Shown here piece after piece: positions 20,767 to 28,485 of a stretch of DNA of 28,615 bases. Source of the DNA: JBGTFE01 sp036403235. GTDB lineage: Bacteria; Acidobacteriota; Blastocatellia; Pyrinomonadales; Pyrinomonadaceae. Both the position numbers and the translations under genes were made by a program. Below the pieces are notes generated by a model, which was not told the DNA's origin, ran no database searches, and saw only the letters and a program-made list of their open reading frames with translations. How positions within the stretch are numbered: the stretch's first letter is position 1; every line of letters starts with the position of its first letter. The stretch spans positions 1 to 28,615 of the forward strand of contig DASWRI010000060.1 of NCBI GenBank assembly GCA_036403235.1, read 5' to 3'.

Positions 20767-22722
20767 TCACGCTTCTCTTTCGAGCTTGATGTTTTCCGGC
20801 ACACGGACGACAATCGGCTCGTGCTCGATGTCGACGTTGCTCGCGTCCAGACCGTAAACGGAGTCTTCGCTGATGCTGAACCAGCGGCGCAGAAAATAAT
20901 AGGCGCGCATCACAAAATTCTGTTTGAACGGCAAATCGTTTTCGTAGCTCAAAAACGAGCTGTGCAAAACGAATCGAATGTCGCCGCGAATGTTGTATTT
21001 GCTCAAGGCCGGATGACGGCTGACGGTCGTCACTTCATTTTTCTGCTCCATATCTTTGAGCGCGAGCTCGAAGAAATAATTGACGCGCGGCTCGATTCTA
21101 AAACCCAAAGTAAACGTGATGAAATAAACGTCTTCCTTATAAATCGTATCGACCTTGTATCTCATCGTAAACGGCTCGTTGTCGGTCTTAACGTGCGCAA
21201 ACCAGTAAACATCGGCGCGTTTCGGCGTTTTTTCCAGGATAGAGCGCATCGTTTCCTGTTCGAGCTCGTCGGACGTATGCGAGCTTGTCAGATAAACCAG
21301 ATGCGTCGCGTATTGCGGCAACGATTTTTCGTGACTGATTTCCGTCAGCGTCTGGAAAAACGGCTCGGTTTTCTCCATTACCGTCAAAGAACGCCGCAGA
21401 GTCCGGCCCTTAAACCAGAGCCACATAATCGAAAACAAAATGAATCCGACGAGAATCGAAATCCAGCCGCCTTCGGGAAATTTTTCGAGATTGGCGATAA
21501 GAAACGAAACTTCAATCGCCAGAAACAAGCCCGTTATCAAAACTATAAAAACCAGCGGAACTTTGCGCGAGCGCAGATAAACCGAAATCAAAACGGTTGT
21601 CATCAGCATCGTCAGCGTGACCGACAAGCCGTAGGCGGCTTCCATATATCTCGATTCCTGAAAATAAAGAACAATCCCGATACAGCCCGCCATCAAAAGC
21701 CAGTTGACCTGCGGAATATAAAGCTGGCCGCGAAAATCGGTCGGGTAGATAATCCGCTGGCGCGACCAGAAATGCAGCCTGATGGCCTCGCCGATAAGCG
21801 TAAAACTTCCCGAAATCAACGCCTGCGAAGCGATTATCGCGGCGAGCGTCGCAATTCCGATTCCGATTGGCAAAATCGCCGCCGGCACAATCGAATAAAA
21901 CGGCGTCGGGCCTTCGATTTGTTTTCCGCTGTGACTCAAAAGCCAGGCCGATTGTCCGGCGTAATTCAAAAGCAGACAGATTTTCACGTAAATCCAGCTG
22001 ATTCGGATGTTGCTGCGGCCGCAGTGTCCCATATCCGAATACAATGCTTCAGCGCCTGTCGTGCACAGAAAAACCGAGCCCAAAAGCCAGAAACCGCGCG
22101 GATACTCAGCCAAAAGCCGATACGCGTAAATCGGATTTATGGCTTTCAAAACGGAAAAATCGGTTGTCAAAGAAAGCAGGCCGATAATGCCGATAAACGA
22201 AAACCAGACAAACATCACCGGGCCGAAAAATTTGCCGATAAACTGCGTTCCGAACTGCTGCGCGACAAAAAGCGCGACCAGAATTCCGATGACAATCGGG
22301 ATTGTCGGAATATGCTCGGAATAAATTTTCAAGCCTTCAATCGCCGAAGACACCGAAATCGGCGGCGTGATAATGCCGTCGGCGAGTAGAAACGAGCCGC
22401 CGATAATCGCCGGATACATCAGCCACCGCCCAGAATATCGTCGAATCAGCGCGTAAAGCGAAAAAATTCCGCCCTCGCCGTTGTTGTCGGCGCGAAGCGC
22501 GATGATGACGTATTTCAAAGTCGTCTGAAACGTCAGCGTCCAGAAAACCGCCGAAAGCCCGCCGAGAACCAGTGTCGGCTCAATCGTCCGCTTGCCGATA
22601 ATCGCCGAGAAAACGTAAAGCGGCGAAGTTCCGATGTCGCCGAAAACGATACCGAGCGCGATGAGAAGTCCCGCAAACGTAACCTTATTTAAATGCTCCG
22701 AGTGATTCCCTGCTTGTTCCAT
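20767..22722 (-). CDS. kup: KUP-family potassium uptake transporter
   Basis: Inner-membrane K+/H+ symporter of about 651 residues. The diagnostic GDIGTSPLYV motif is at residues 28-37, in the first membrane helix. About 12 hydrophobic helices follow to about residue 440 (for example GGIFSLYALIRRY, LLADGIITPPISVSSAIEG, LGSVFLCTTGAEALYSDMGH). A soluble C-terminal domain of about 200 residues ends VVRVPENIKLEREA. Start ATG 22722 is chosen over a TTG at 22758 that would overlap ybaK; it lies 10 bases after the ybaK stop. Confidence 0.95.
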   Translation of the reverse strand: MEQAGNHSEHLNKVTFAGLLIALGIVFGDIGTSPLYVFSAIIGKRTIEPTLVLGGLSAVFWTLTFQTTLKYVIIALRADNNGEGGIFSLYALIRRYSGRWLMYPAIIGGSFLLADGIITPPISVSSAIEGLKIYSEHIPTIPIVIGILVALFVAQQFGTQFIGKFFGPVMFVWFSFIGIIGLLSLTTDFSVLKAINPIYAYRLLAEYPRGFWLLGSVFLCTTGAEALYSDMGHCGRSNIRISWIYVKICLLLNYAGQSAWLLSHSGKQIEGPTPFYSIVPAAILPIGIGIATLAAIIASQALISGSFTLIGEAIRLHFWSRQRIIYPTDFRGQLYIPQVNWLLMAGCIGIVLYFQESRYMEAAYGLSVTLTMLMTTVLISVYLRSRKVPLVFIVLITGLFLAIEVSFLIANLEKFPEGGWISILVGFILFSIMWLWFKGRTLRRSLTVMEKTEPFFQTLTEISHEKSLPQYATHLVYLTSSHTSDELEQETMRSILEKTPKRADVYWFAHVKTDNEPFTMRYKVDTIYKEDVYFITFTLGFRIEPRVNYFFELALKDMEQKNEVTTVSRHPALSKYNIRGDIRFVLHSSFLSYENDLPFKQNFVMRAYYFLRRWFSISEDSVYGLDASNVDIEHEPIVVRVPENIKLEREA

Positions 22723-22732
22723 AAATAAAAGA

Positions 22733-23215
22733 TTACTCTTCTCTGACCGCCGCTTCAATCTTTTTTATTTCTAAAACCGTTTCCAGGACTTTCGGGTTTA
22801 TAGAAATTAAAAATCCGCGTTTTCCGCCGTTGATGTAAATTCGCTCGACATCGAAAATCGTTTTCTCGGCGTAAATTGGCATTTTTGTTTTGACGCCGAA
22901 CGGCGAAGTTCCGCCGACCAGATATCCGGTCAATTTATTCGCCTTTTCCGGCGCGACGGGCGCGACCGTTTTGACGTTCAGAATTCGCGCCAGGCTTTTT
23001 GTCGAAACCTGAAAATCGCCGTGCTGCAGCACAATCAGAGGCTTTTTTTCGCTTGTTTCAAATATCAGAGTTTTCACCACCGCGTGTTCGTCCACGTTCA
23101 GAACTTCCGCCGAATGTCTGGTTCCGCCTTTTTCGACGTATTCGAAAACGTGCGGCTCGAATTCCACTTTTTTCTCGCGCAAAACGCGAATCGCGGGCGT
23201 TACCGGATAATTCAT
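22733..23215 (-). CDS. ybaK: YbaK/EbsC-type Cys-tRNA(Pro) deacylase
   Basis: Hydrolyses misacylated tRNA (Cys-tRNA-Pro) in trans, a translation proofreading role. 160 residues from ATG 23215; the 18 extra residues of the longer frame are read from the end of the NYN gene. Landmarks are TPAIRVLREKKVEFEPHVFEY, VVKTLIFETSEKKPLIVLQHGDFQVSTKSLARIL, the invariant Lys in VVKTL, and the loop GYLVGGTSPFGVKTKMP. Starts two bases after the NYN-gene stop and ends 10 before kup. Confidence 0.92.
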   Translation of the reverse strand: MNYPVTPAIRVLREKKVEFEPHVFEYVEKGGTRHSAEVLNVDEHAVVKTLIFETSEKKPLIVLQHGDFQVSTKSLARILNVKTVAPVAPEKANKLTGYLVGGTSPFGVKTKMPIYAEKTIFDVERIYINGGKRGFLISINPKVLETVLEIKKIEAAVREE

Positions 23216-23217
23216 TT

Positions 23218-23760
23218 TCAGTATTCGAGCTTTTCCAGATATCGGTCGAGCTCTATAAATCTCGAACAAACGCTTTTCAGCTCGTTTGAAGCGCTGCTCC
23301 AGAAAACGACTTCGACGCGAAATCCGTCGTCGGTCAAAAGCTCGACCGCCGGAACGTAGTCGCTGTCGCCGGCAACGAGCGTAATCGTGTCTTTTTTCCG
23401 GTCGGCTCTCGTATATGCGTCGCGCACCATCGCCGCGACGATTCCCATATCGACCTTTTTCTCCTGATTTGCCGAATTGCGGCTGACGACGACGGCTTCA
23501 AATCCGACGCGCTCGGCAATTTCCCAGACTTTGTCGCTTTCGGGCGGGCTCGAACCGAACAGGAGAGCCTGCGCAACCTTTTCCGGATTATGGTCGGCGA
23601 CAAAATCATACAGCTCACCGAAATCGAGCCGAAACGTGTGGTCGACAATATCGTTTTTGTTGGCATGAGACGCGTTTTTCGCCAAACCCTGCCGAACCGC
23701 GGCGATGCGTTTGCCCTCGATAAAAATATTTGAGTTATCTACGTAAATAAATTCAGACAT
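23218..23760 (-). CDS. NYN-domain (PIN-like) protein, LabA/DUF88 type
   Basis: 180 residues. NYN domains are PIN-like folds, often metal-dependent RNases. The acidic site can be traced: Asp8-Asn9 in FIYVDNSNIF, Asp in EKKVDMGIVAAMVRDAY, and two Asp in LVAGDSDYVPAVELL. RNase activity is therefore likely but unproven, and the substrate is unknown. Spaced seven bases from tag upstream and two from ybaK downstream, so part of a compact reverse-strand transcript. No companion domain is present. Confidence 0.88.
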   Translation of the reverse strand: MSEFIYVDNSNIFIEGKRIAAVRQGLAKNASHANKNDIVDHTFRLDFGELYDFVADHNPEKVAQALLFGSSPPESDKVWEIAERVGFEAVVVSRNSANQEKKVDMGIVAAMVRDAYTRADRKKDTITLVAGDSDYVPAVELLTDDGFRVEVVFWSSASNELKSVCSRFIELDRYLEKLEY

Positions 23761-23767
23761 TTTTTAA

Positions 23768-24349
23768 TTAAACTTCATCGTATCGAAAACACGAAATCAA
23801 ATGGTCGTTGACCAGCCCGCAGGCCTGCATAAACGCGTACATTATGGTCGAGCCGACAAAATTAAAGCCGCGTTTTTTCAATTCCCGGCTGAGCGCGTCC
23901 GAAATTTCCGTTTTCGCCGGAATCTCGGACAAACTTTTGCGAGCGTTTTTTACCGGTTTCCCGTCGACAAAACTCCATATGAAAGAGTCGAAAGAGCCGA
24001 ATTCGTCTCTGATTTTCAAATAACTTTCGGCGTTTGCAACGGTCGAAGCGATTTTCAGACGATTGCGCACGATGCCTTCGTTTTGCAAAAGACCTGCAAT
24101 CTTCGCCGCATCGTAGAGCGCAATCTTTTCCGCGTCGAAATCGTCAAAAGCCGCGCGGTAATTTTCGCGTTTTCGCAAAATCGTGTCCCAGCTGAGCCCG
24201 GCCTGCGCGCCTTCGAGAATCAAAAATTCAAACAATTTTCGGTCGTCGTGCGCGGGCACGCCCCACTCGGCGTCGTGATATCGAATCGCCAAATCGTTTT
24301 TCGCCCAGCCGCAGCGAGAGTTTTCATATAAATTTCCCGTCAATTTCAT
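23768..24349 (-). CDS. tag: DNA-3-methyladenine glycosylase I
   Basis: Excises 3-methyladenine from alkylated DNA. 193 residues against 187 in E. coli Tag. RCGWAKND contains Cys13 and YHDAEWGVP contains His25; with His183 and Cys187 near the C-terminus (VNDHLISCF) these match the E. coli zinc site. Glu46 and Trp54 (LILEGAQAGLSW) match the base-recognition residues Glu38 and Trp46. Start ATG 24349 overlaps the upstream DinB-family stop in an ATGA, so translation is probably coupled; the longer in-frame start at 24421 is a shadow of that gene. Confidence 0.95.
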   Translation of the reverse strand: MKLTGNLYENSRCGWAKNDLAIRYHDAEWGVPAHDDRKLFEFLILEGAQAGLSWDTILRKRENYRAAFDDFDAEKIALYDAAKIAGLLQNEGIVRNRLKIASTVANAESYLKIRDEFGSFDSFIWSFVDGKPVKNARKSLSEIPAKTEISDALSRELKKRGFNFVGSTIMYAFMQACGLVNDHLISCFRYDEV

Positions 24350-24900
24350 TTCGGAAAATTTTCCGCCTGCGTAACTCTTTCGGCTTGGCGAAAATGCCGT
24401 CTCGTGTGTTCCAGCCCGCATTCAAGAGCCGCGTCGAGCCGATAGGTCATAATTTTCAAAAACGGCGAAGTAACAACTGTTTTGTGCCAATCGATATGAC
24501 CGAGCGATTTGACGCTTTCGACGATTTCCGCCTGGTGTCCGGCAAATTGCCCGATAATGTCCGGCGCAATATCGCTCGGCGGAATAATATCTTTGCTCGG
24601 AGCTTTAAATTTTCTCGCGTCATTTTTTAACGATTTCAAAAGAAAATTGCCGAAAAATCCGGTCAAAGGCGAATATTTTTCCCAAAACGAAGGCTTCTTT
24701 TCACCCGATTTGATTTTTTCAAATTGAGGCTTAAAAGCCTCGTTCGATTTAATCAAATGGTCAAAACACTGCCCGACGCTCCAACCTTCAGCCGACGGTT
24801 TCCAGTTGATTTGTTCAGCCGAAAGGCTGCCGAAAGTTTTTTGCGCATCTTCGGAAATCTTTTCGAATCCCAAAACCAAATTGTTTAATTCGTTATTCAT
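24346..24900 (-). CDS. DinB-family (DinB_2) protein
   Basis: 184 residues, four-helix-bundle type. The three histidines of the metal site fit His48 (WSVGQCFDHLIKSNEAF), His165 and His169 (CGLEHTRRHFRQAERV). The N-terminal 'GFEKISEDAQKTFGSLSAEQINWKP.. GWSVGQ' is typical of DinB_2. Function unknown; thiol or damage-response roles are known or suspected in the superfamily. It overlaps tag by four bases and follows fadN by 61 bases. Confidence 0.86.
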   Translation of the reverse strand: MNNELNNLVLGFEKISEDAQKTFGSLSAEQINWKPSAEGWSVGQCFDHLIKSNEAFKPQFEKIKSGEKKPSFWEKYSPLTGFFGNFLLKSLKNDARKFKAPSKDIIPPSDIAPDIIGQFAGHQAEIVESVKSLGHIDWHKTVVTSPFLKIMTYRLDAALECGLEHTRRHFRQAERVTQAENFPK

Positions 24901-24961
24901 AGTCTTATCTAACCTCTGAAAAACAAAGAATTTACAGGGAACAATACCTTTACGTTGAAAA

Positions 24962-27370
24962 TTAATTTCTCAAAGGCTTGCCCGTTTTGAGCATTCCGGC
25001 GATGCGTTCCTGCGTTTTGAGCTCGCCGCACAGAGATAAAAACGCTTCGCGCTCCAAATCGAGCAGATATTGCTCGCTGACAAAACTCGTGTGATTCAAA
25101 TCGCCGCCGCTCATCACGCGCGCCAGCTTTTTGCCGATTAGTTCGTCATGCCCGGAGATAAAGCCGCCCTTTTTCATCATATACAGCGCGAGCTTCATCG
25201 CCGCCTGTCCCTGCTCGCCGAGCGCGAGAATGTCTTCGCGCTCGACCGGCTGAACGTAGCCGGCCGCGTCCAGATTCAAAACTTCCTGTTTGGCGTCGGC
25301 AATCAAACGGTTTCCGTTCATCGAGATGGCGTCCGAAGGCCGCAAAATTCCCCAGCTCCTGGCTTCCTGTGCCGAAGTCGCGACTTTGCCCATTCCGATG
25401 AGCTCGAAAGTTTTTCTTAAAAACGCGAGCGGGTCGGCGTCGGGCGTTTTCTTTGCCGCGTCCATCGCGCGCAGAGTCATTTCCTTCGTGCCGCCGCCCG
25501 CCGGAATCAATCCGACGCCGACTTCGACCAGACCGATATAAGTTTCCCCCGCCGCGCGCACTTTGTCGCCGTGCATCGCGATTTCGCAGCCGCCGCCGAG
25601 CGTCAAACCGTATGGCGCGGTGACGACGGGTTTTGCCGAATACCGGAGACGCATCACCGCGTTTTGCAGCGCGCGAATCATCAGATTAATGTCGTCCCAT
25701 TCTTCTTCCTGCGCCGCCAAAAGAAGCAGCATAATATTTGCGCCCGCCGAAAAATTTCCGCCCTGATTGCCGACGACAAGGCCTTTGAAATTCTTTTCGA
25801 CTTCCGAGACGGCGAAGTTCATCATCTGAACCGTGTCGCCGCCAATTGAATTCATCTTCGAATGAAATTCGAGACACGCCACGCCGTCGCCCAAATCAAT
25901 TAACGACGCGCCCGAGTTTTTCTTGATAACGCCCGTCCGGTCTTTGATTGATTTGAGAACGATGACGCCGTGCGCGTCGGGCAGCGGTTTGTAGCCGCCG
26001 TTGACCAAATCATAAAATGATTTTTGCCCGTTTTCGTATTTGTAAAAAGTTTCCGCGCCGGACGCGAGCATTTTTTCGACGTTTTCGGGAACGGGCTGAT
26101 TTTCCGCTTTCATTCTTTCGACCGATTGGCGCACGCCGATGGCGTCCCATGCTTCGAAAACGCCGATTTCCCAGCCGAAGCCCCATTTTATCGCGTTGTC
26201 AATTTCGACAATCGTATCGGCGATTTCCGGAACTCGATTGGCCGCGTAACGCGACACGCGCGAGGTCGTCTTCCACAAAAATTCGCCGACCTTATCGTCG
26301 CCCCAAACGAGAGTTTTTACGCGCGCCGGTAAATCTTCGACGGATTTGGCGGCGTCCAGCGAGGCAAATCTCGTTTTTTGCTGCGGCTTGTATTCAAACG
26401 TATTTAAGTCGAGCTCGAGAATCTGGCGATTGCCCTCGGCGTCCTTCGATTTTTTGAAAAATCCGCCGCCGGTTTTGTCGCCCAAAAGTTTCTTTTCCAG
26501 CAGAGTTTTTATCAATTCGGGCAGCTGGAAAACCTCCCGGTCTTCGTCGCCGGGAATCGCCGGATAAAGATTGTTCGTGACGTGCGCCGTCACGTCCAGC
26601 CCGACCAAATCCGACGTTCTGAAAGTCGCGCTCGATGCGTGGCCGATTGCTTTTCCGGTAATCTGGTCGACTTCGGTCGGCGTCAAATTCATCCGAATCA
26701 TCTCGTGAATCGTCGCCATCATACCGAAAACGCCGATGCGATTGGCGATAAAATTCGGGCGGTCTTTCGCCGGAACGACGCCTTTGCCGAGACGCTGGTC
26801 GAGAAAACCCGAAACGGCGCAGGCGATTTCGCCGCTCGTGTCTTTGGTCGGAATGACCTCGACGAGCTTCATATAGCGCGGCGGGTTGAAAAAGTGGATG
26901 CCGACGAAATGCTGTTTGAAATCGTCGGAAAAAGGCTCGGCAATTTTTTCAATCGGAATTCCGCTCGTGTTCGAAGCGACGACCGCGCCCGGTTTGCGGT
27001 GTTTTTCGACTTCGGCGAAAAGCTTGTGTTTGATTTCCAGATTTTCGACGACCGCTTCGATGACGAAATCGCAATCTTTGATGCGCGCCAAATCGTCTTC
27101 AAAATTTCCGGTCGAGATGAGCGCGGCGTTTTCGTTCAGCATAAACGGCGCGGGCTTGAGCTTTTTCGCGGCTTCGAATAAAGAATTGACAATCCTGTTT
27201 CTGACCGCTTTCGATTCGAGCGCTGCGCCTTTTTTTTCTTCGTCAGCAGTTAATTCCTTCGGCGCGATGTCCAAAAGCAAAGTTGGTATTCCGGCGTTTG
27301 CCAGATGCGCCGCGATGCCTGCGCCCATTGTTCCCGCACCTAAAACGGCGGCTTTTCCGATTTTTAACAT
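24962..27370 (-). CDS. fadN: Bifunctional 3-hydroxyacyl-CoA dehydrogenase / enoyl-CoA hydratase, FadN type
   Basis: Catalyses the two middle steps of beta-oxidation. 802 residues with the order of Bacillus FadN (dehydrogenase first, hydratase last), the reverse of E. coli FadB. The NAD-binding loop is LGAGTMGAG at 10-18 and the catalytic His is His159 (GIHFFNPPRYMKLVEV). The dehydrogenase C-terminal domains run to about 480. The hydratase begins near 490 (DGVACLEFHSKMNSIGGD), has the oxyanion region NFSAGANI, and keeps both catalytic acids, Glu596 (LGGGCEIAMHGD) and Glu616 (GLVEVGVGLIPAGGG). An AGGAAAGG site lies 13 bases before the ATG, a little far. A FadR-type operator lies in its promoter. 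Confidence 0.94.
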   Translation of the reverse strand: MLKIGKAAVLGAGTMGAGIAAHLANAGIPTLLLDIAPKELTADEEKKGAALESKAVRNRIVNSLFEAAKKLKPAPFMLNENAALISTGNFEDDLARIKDCDFVIEAVVENLEIKHKLFAEVEKHRKPGAVVASNTSGIPIEKIAEPFSDDFKQHFVGIHFFNPPRYMKLVEVIPTKDTSGEIACAVSGFLDQRLGKGVVPAKDRPNFIANRIGVFGMMATIHEMIRMNLTPTEVDQITGKAIGHASSATFRTSDLVGLDVTAHVTNNLYPAIPGDEDREVFQLPELIKTLLEKKLLGDKTGGGFFKKSKDAEGNRQILELDLNTFEYKPQQKTRFASLDAAKSVEDLPARVKTLVWGDDKVGEFLWKTTSRVSRYAANRVPEIADTIVEIDNAIKWGFGWEIGVFEAWDAIGVRQSVERMKAENQPVPENVEKMLASGAETFYKYENGQKSFYDLVNGGYKPLPDAHGVIVLKSIKDRTGVIKKNSGASLIDLGDGVACLEFHSKMNSIGGDTVQMMNFAVSEVEKNFKGLVVGNQGGNFSAGANIMLLLLAAQEEEWDDINLMIRALQNAVMRLRYSAKPVVTAPYGLTLGGGCEIAMHGDKVRAAGETYIGLVEVGVGLIPAGGGTKEMTLRAMDAAKKTPDADPLAFLRKTFELIGMGKVATSAQEARSWGILRPSDAISMNGNRLIADAKQEVLNLDAAGYVQPVEREDILALGEQGQAAMKLALYMMKKGGFISGHDELIGKKLARVMSGGDLNHTSFVSEQYLLDLEREAFLSLCGELKTQERIAGMLKTGKPLRN

Positions 27371-27414
27371 ATATAGATTATGACCTTTCCTGTTTTGTAT
27401 AGAAGTTGGCTAAT

Positions 27415-27443
27415 ATAATACTGAATGAGCATTCATTCAGCAA
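27415..27443 (-). promoter_or_regulatory. fadN promoter
   Basis: On the minus strand, TTGCTG (27443-27438) and TATTAT (27420-27415) are separated by exactly 17 bases. Transcription would begin near 27408, giving a leader of about 38 bases. The 17-base spacer is almost entirely the palindromic operator. Confidence 0.7.
27421..27440. promoter_or_regulatory. FadR (TetR-family)-type operator
   Basis: CTGAATGAGCATTCATTCAG is a palindrome with perfect 8-base arms around GCAT. It closely matches the Bacillus FadR box (TGAATGANTANTCATTCA, as I recall), with one mismatch in the centre. It lies between the -35 and -10 of fadN, so a bound repressor would block polymerase until acyl-CoA releases it. The regulator gene is not in the window. 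Confidence 0.8.
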
Positions 27444-27696
27444 GTTATTTTCTTAAAAATTTGAATGTTTATAATTAATTTCGGCGCGCTTGCTCTTTAA
27501 TTACGCCAATCCGGGCCGCAAAAACAGCCGCACCCACAATATTGCAAAAAATTGTCTTGACATATTTAATAAATAGTTAGATACTGCTCGTTAATCAGAA
27601 GTAAAATTTGTTGTTTAGGGAAAAAGATTTTAAGCCTTTTTCTATTTGTTTATTTGTTTGGTTGAATAATTTAAACAGTAAAGGAGCAGAAATTTT
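27444..27696. other. Divergent intergenic region (fadN / repeat protein)
   Basis: The gap between the fadN start and the next forward gene is 326 bases. Its left end (to 27443) holds the fadN operator and promoter. The rest holds a forward promoter at 27557-27585, a weak hairpin GAAAAAG/CTTTTTC (27620-27626 and 27636-27642) in the leader of the next gene, and an AAGGAG site at 27681. I see nothing else, and no small gene. Confidence 0.6.
27557..27585 (+). promoter_or_regulatory. Promoter of the two-repeat secreted protein gene
   Basis: A consensus -35 TTGACA (27557-27562) is 17 bases from GATACT (27580-27585), a four-of-six -10. The leader is about 105 bases and contains the weak A/T hairpin at 27620-27642. 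Confidence 0.6.
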
Positions 27697-28326
27697 ATGA
27701 GAAAACCAATCTTAATCGCACTCGCGATTTTTTTATTCGGCGCATCAATCAGCGCGCAGACGACCGAAAGCAAACCGACCGCAACGCCGGGCGCGGAAAA
27801 AGTTAAAAAACAAATTTTCCGGCCGACCAAAGAGCAGGTCACGCAGGTTCAGAAATTGTTGAAAGACAAAAATCTATACGCCGGCGAAGCGACCGGAAAA
27901 ATGGACGACGCGTTTCGCACGTCGATAAAAAGCTTTCAAAAAGACAACGGGCTCAAACAGACCGGAACGCTAAACCGCGCAACGCTTGAAAAAATGAGCG
28001 TTACGCTGACCGACAAACAAAAGGAGATGCCGGTCGACCGGAATTCTTTTGCGACCGGCGATTCAAGTTCGACGACAAAAAAATCGCCCGTCTTTCGTGC
28101 CAGCAAAGAGCAGATAATACAGGCGCAGAAAACTTTGAAAGATAAAGGAATGTACGGCGGCGAGCAAACCGGAAAGCTCGACGACGCGACGCGCGACGGC
28201 TTGAAAAAATATCAGGAGGCAAACAATTTGAAAGTCACGGGAACGCTTAATCAAATCACACTCGAAAAAATGGGAATCGAGCTGACCGACAAACAAAAGG
28301 AAAACGCAAAGATTTCCCAGCGTTGA
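27697..28326 (+). CDS. Secreted protein with two peptidoglycan-binding-like domains
   Basis: 209 residues. The signal peptide (about 1-20, cleavage ISA|Q) is followed by a Thr/Pro-rich linker and two similar domains of about 70 residues (about 41-110 and 131-200). Each has the PG_binding_1 pattern: 'Q..L.D...Y.GE.TGK.DDA.R..I..FQ..NGL..TGTLN..TL.KM', and each ends in LTDKQKE. No catalytic domain is present, so it probably binds the cell wall or another partner in the periplasm. The two domains come from an internal duplication. A strong AAGGAG site lies 10 bases before the ATG. Confidence 0.85.
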   Translation: MRKPILIALAIFLFGASISAQTTESKPTATPGAEKVKKQIFRPTKEQVTQVQKLLKDKNLYAGEATGKMDDAFRTSIKSFQKDNGLKQTGTLNRATLEKMSVTLTDKQKEMPVDRNSFATGDSSSTTKKSPVFRASKEQIIQAQKTLKDKGMYGGEQTGKLDDATRDGLKKYQEANNLKVTGTLNQITLEKMGIELTDKQKENAKISQR

Positions 28327-28429
28327 TTCTCCGGCGAATCCGGCTTTGCGCTGGTTTTAGATAAAAGTCTTGCAAAAAGTTTCTCTCGCAAGATATTAAA
28401 AATACGTTTAAAGCTCGCCGAAGCTGGTG

Positions 28430-28468
28430 AGAATAGAGTTCAAACTTTTGTTTGAACTCTATTCTTTT
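28430..28468. terminator. Strong hairpin between convergent genes
   Basis: AGAATAGAGTTCAAAC (28430-28445) and GTTTGAACTCTATTCT (28450-28465) form a perfect 16-base stem with a TTTT loop, followed by TTT on the forward strand. It lies about 100 bases after the two-repeat gene and just after the stop of the reverse FG-GAP gene. The T-tail is short. Confidence 0.65.
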
Positions 28469-28485
28469 GAAAACAAATTATCGCA

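Noticed and set aside
20821..22389. 522-residue open frame on the forward strand opposite kup
   Set aside because: Composition is Arg/Asn/Gln-rich without domains, and it mirrors the clearly real kup gene; it is an antisense shadow.
27620..27642. Leader hairpin as a riboswitch or attenuator
   Set aside because: Only a 7-base A/T-rich stem with no conserved structure that I recognise.
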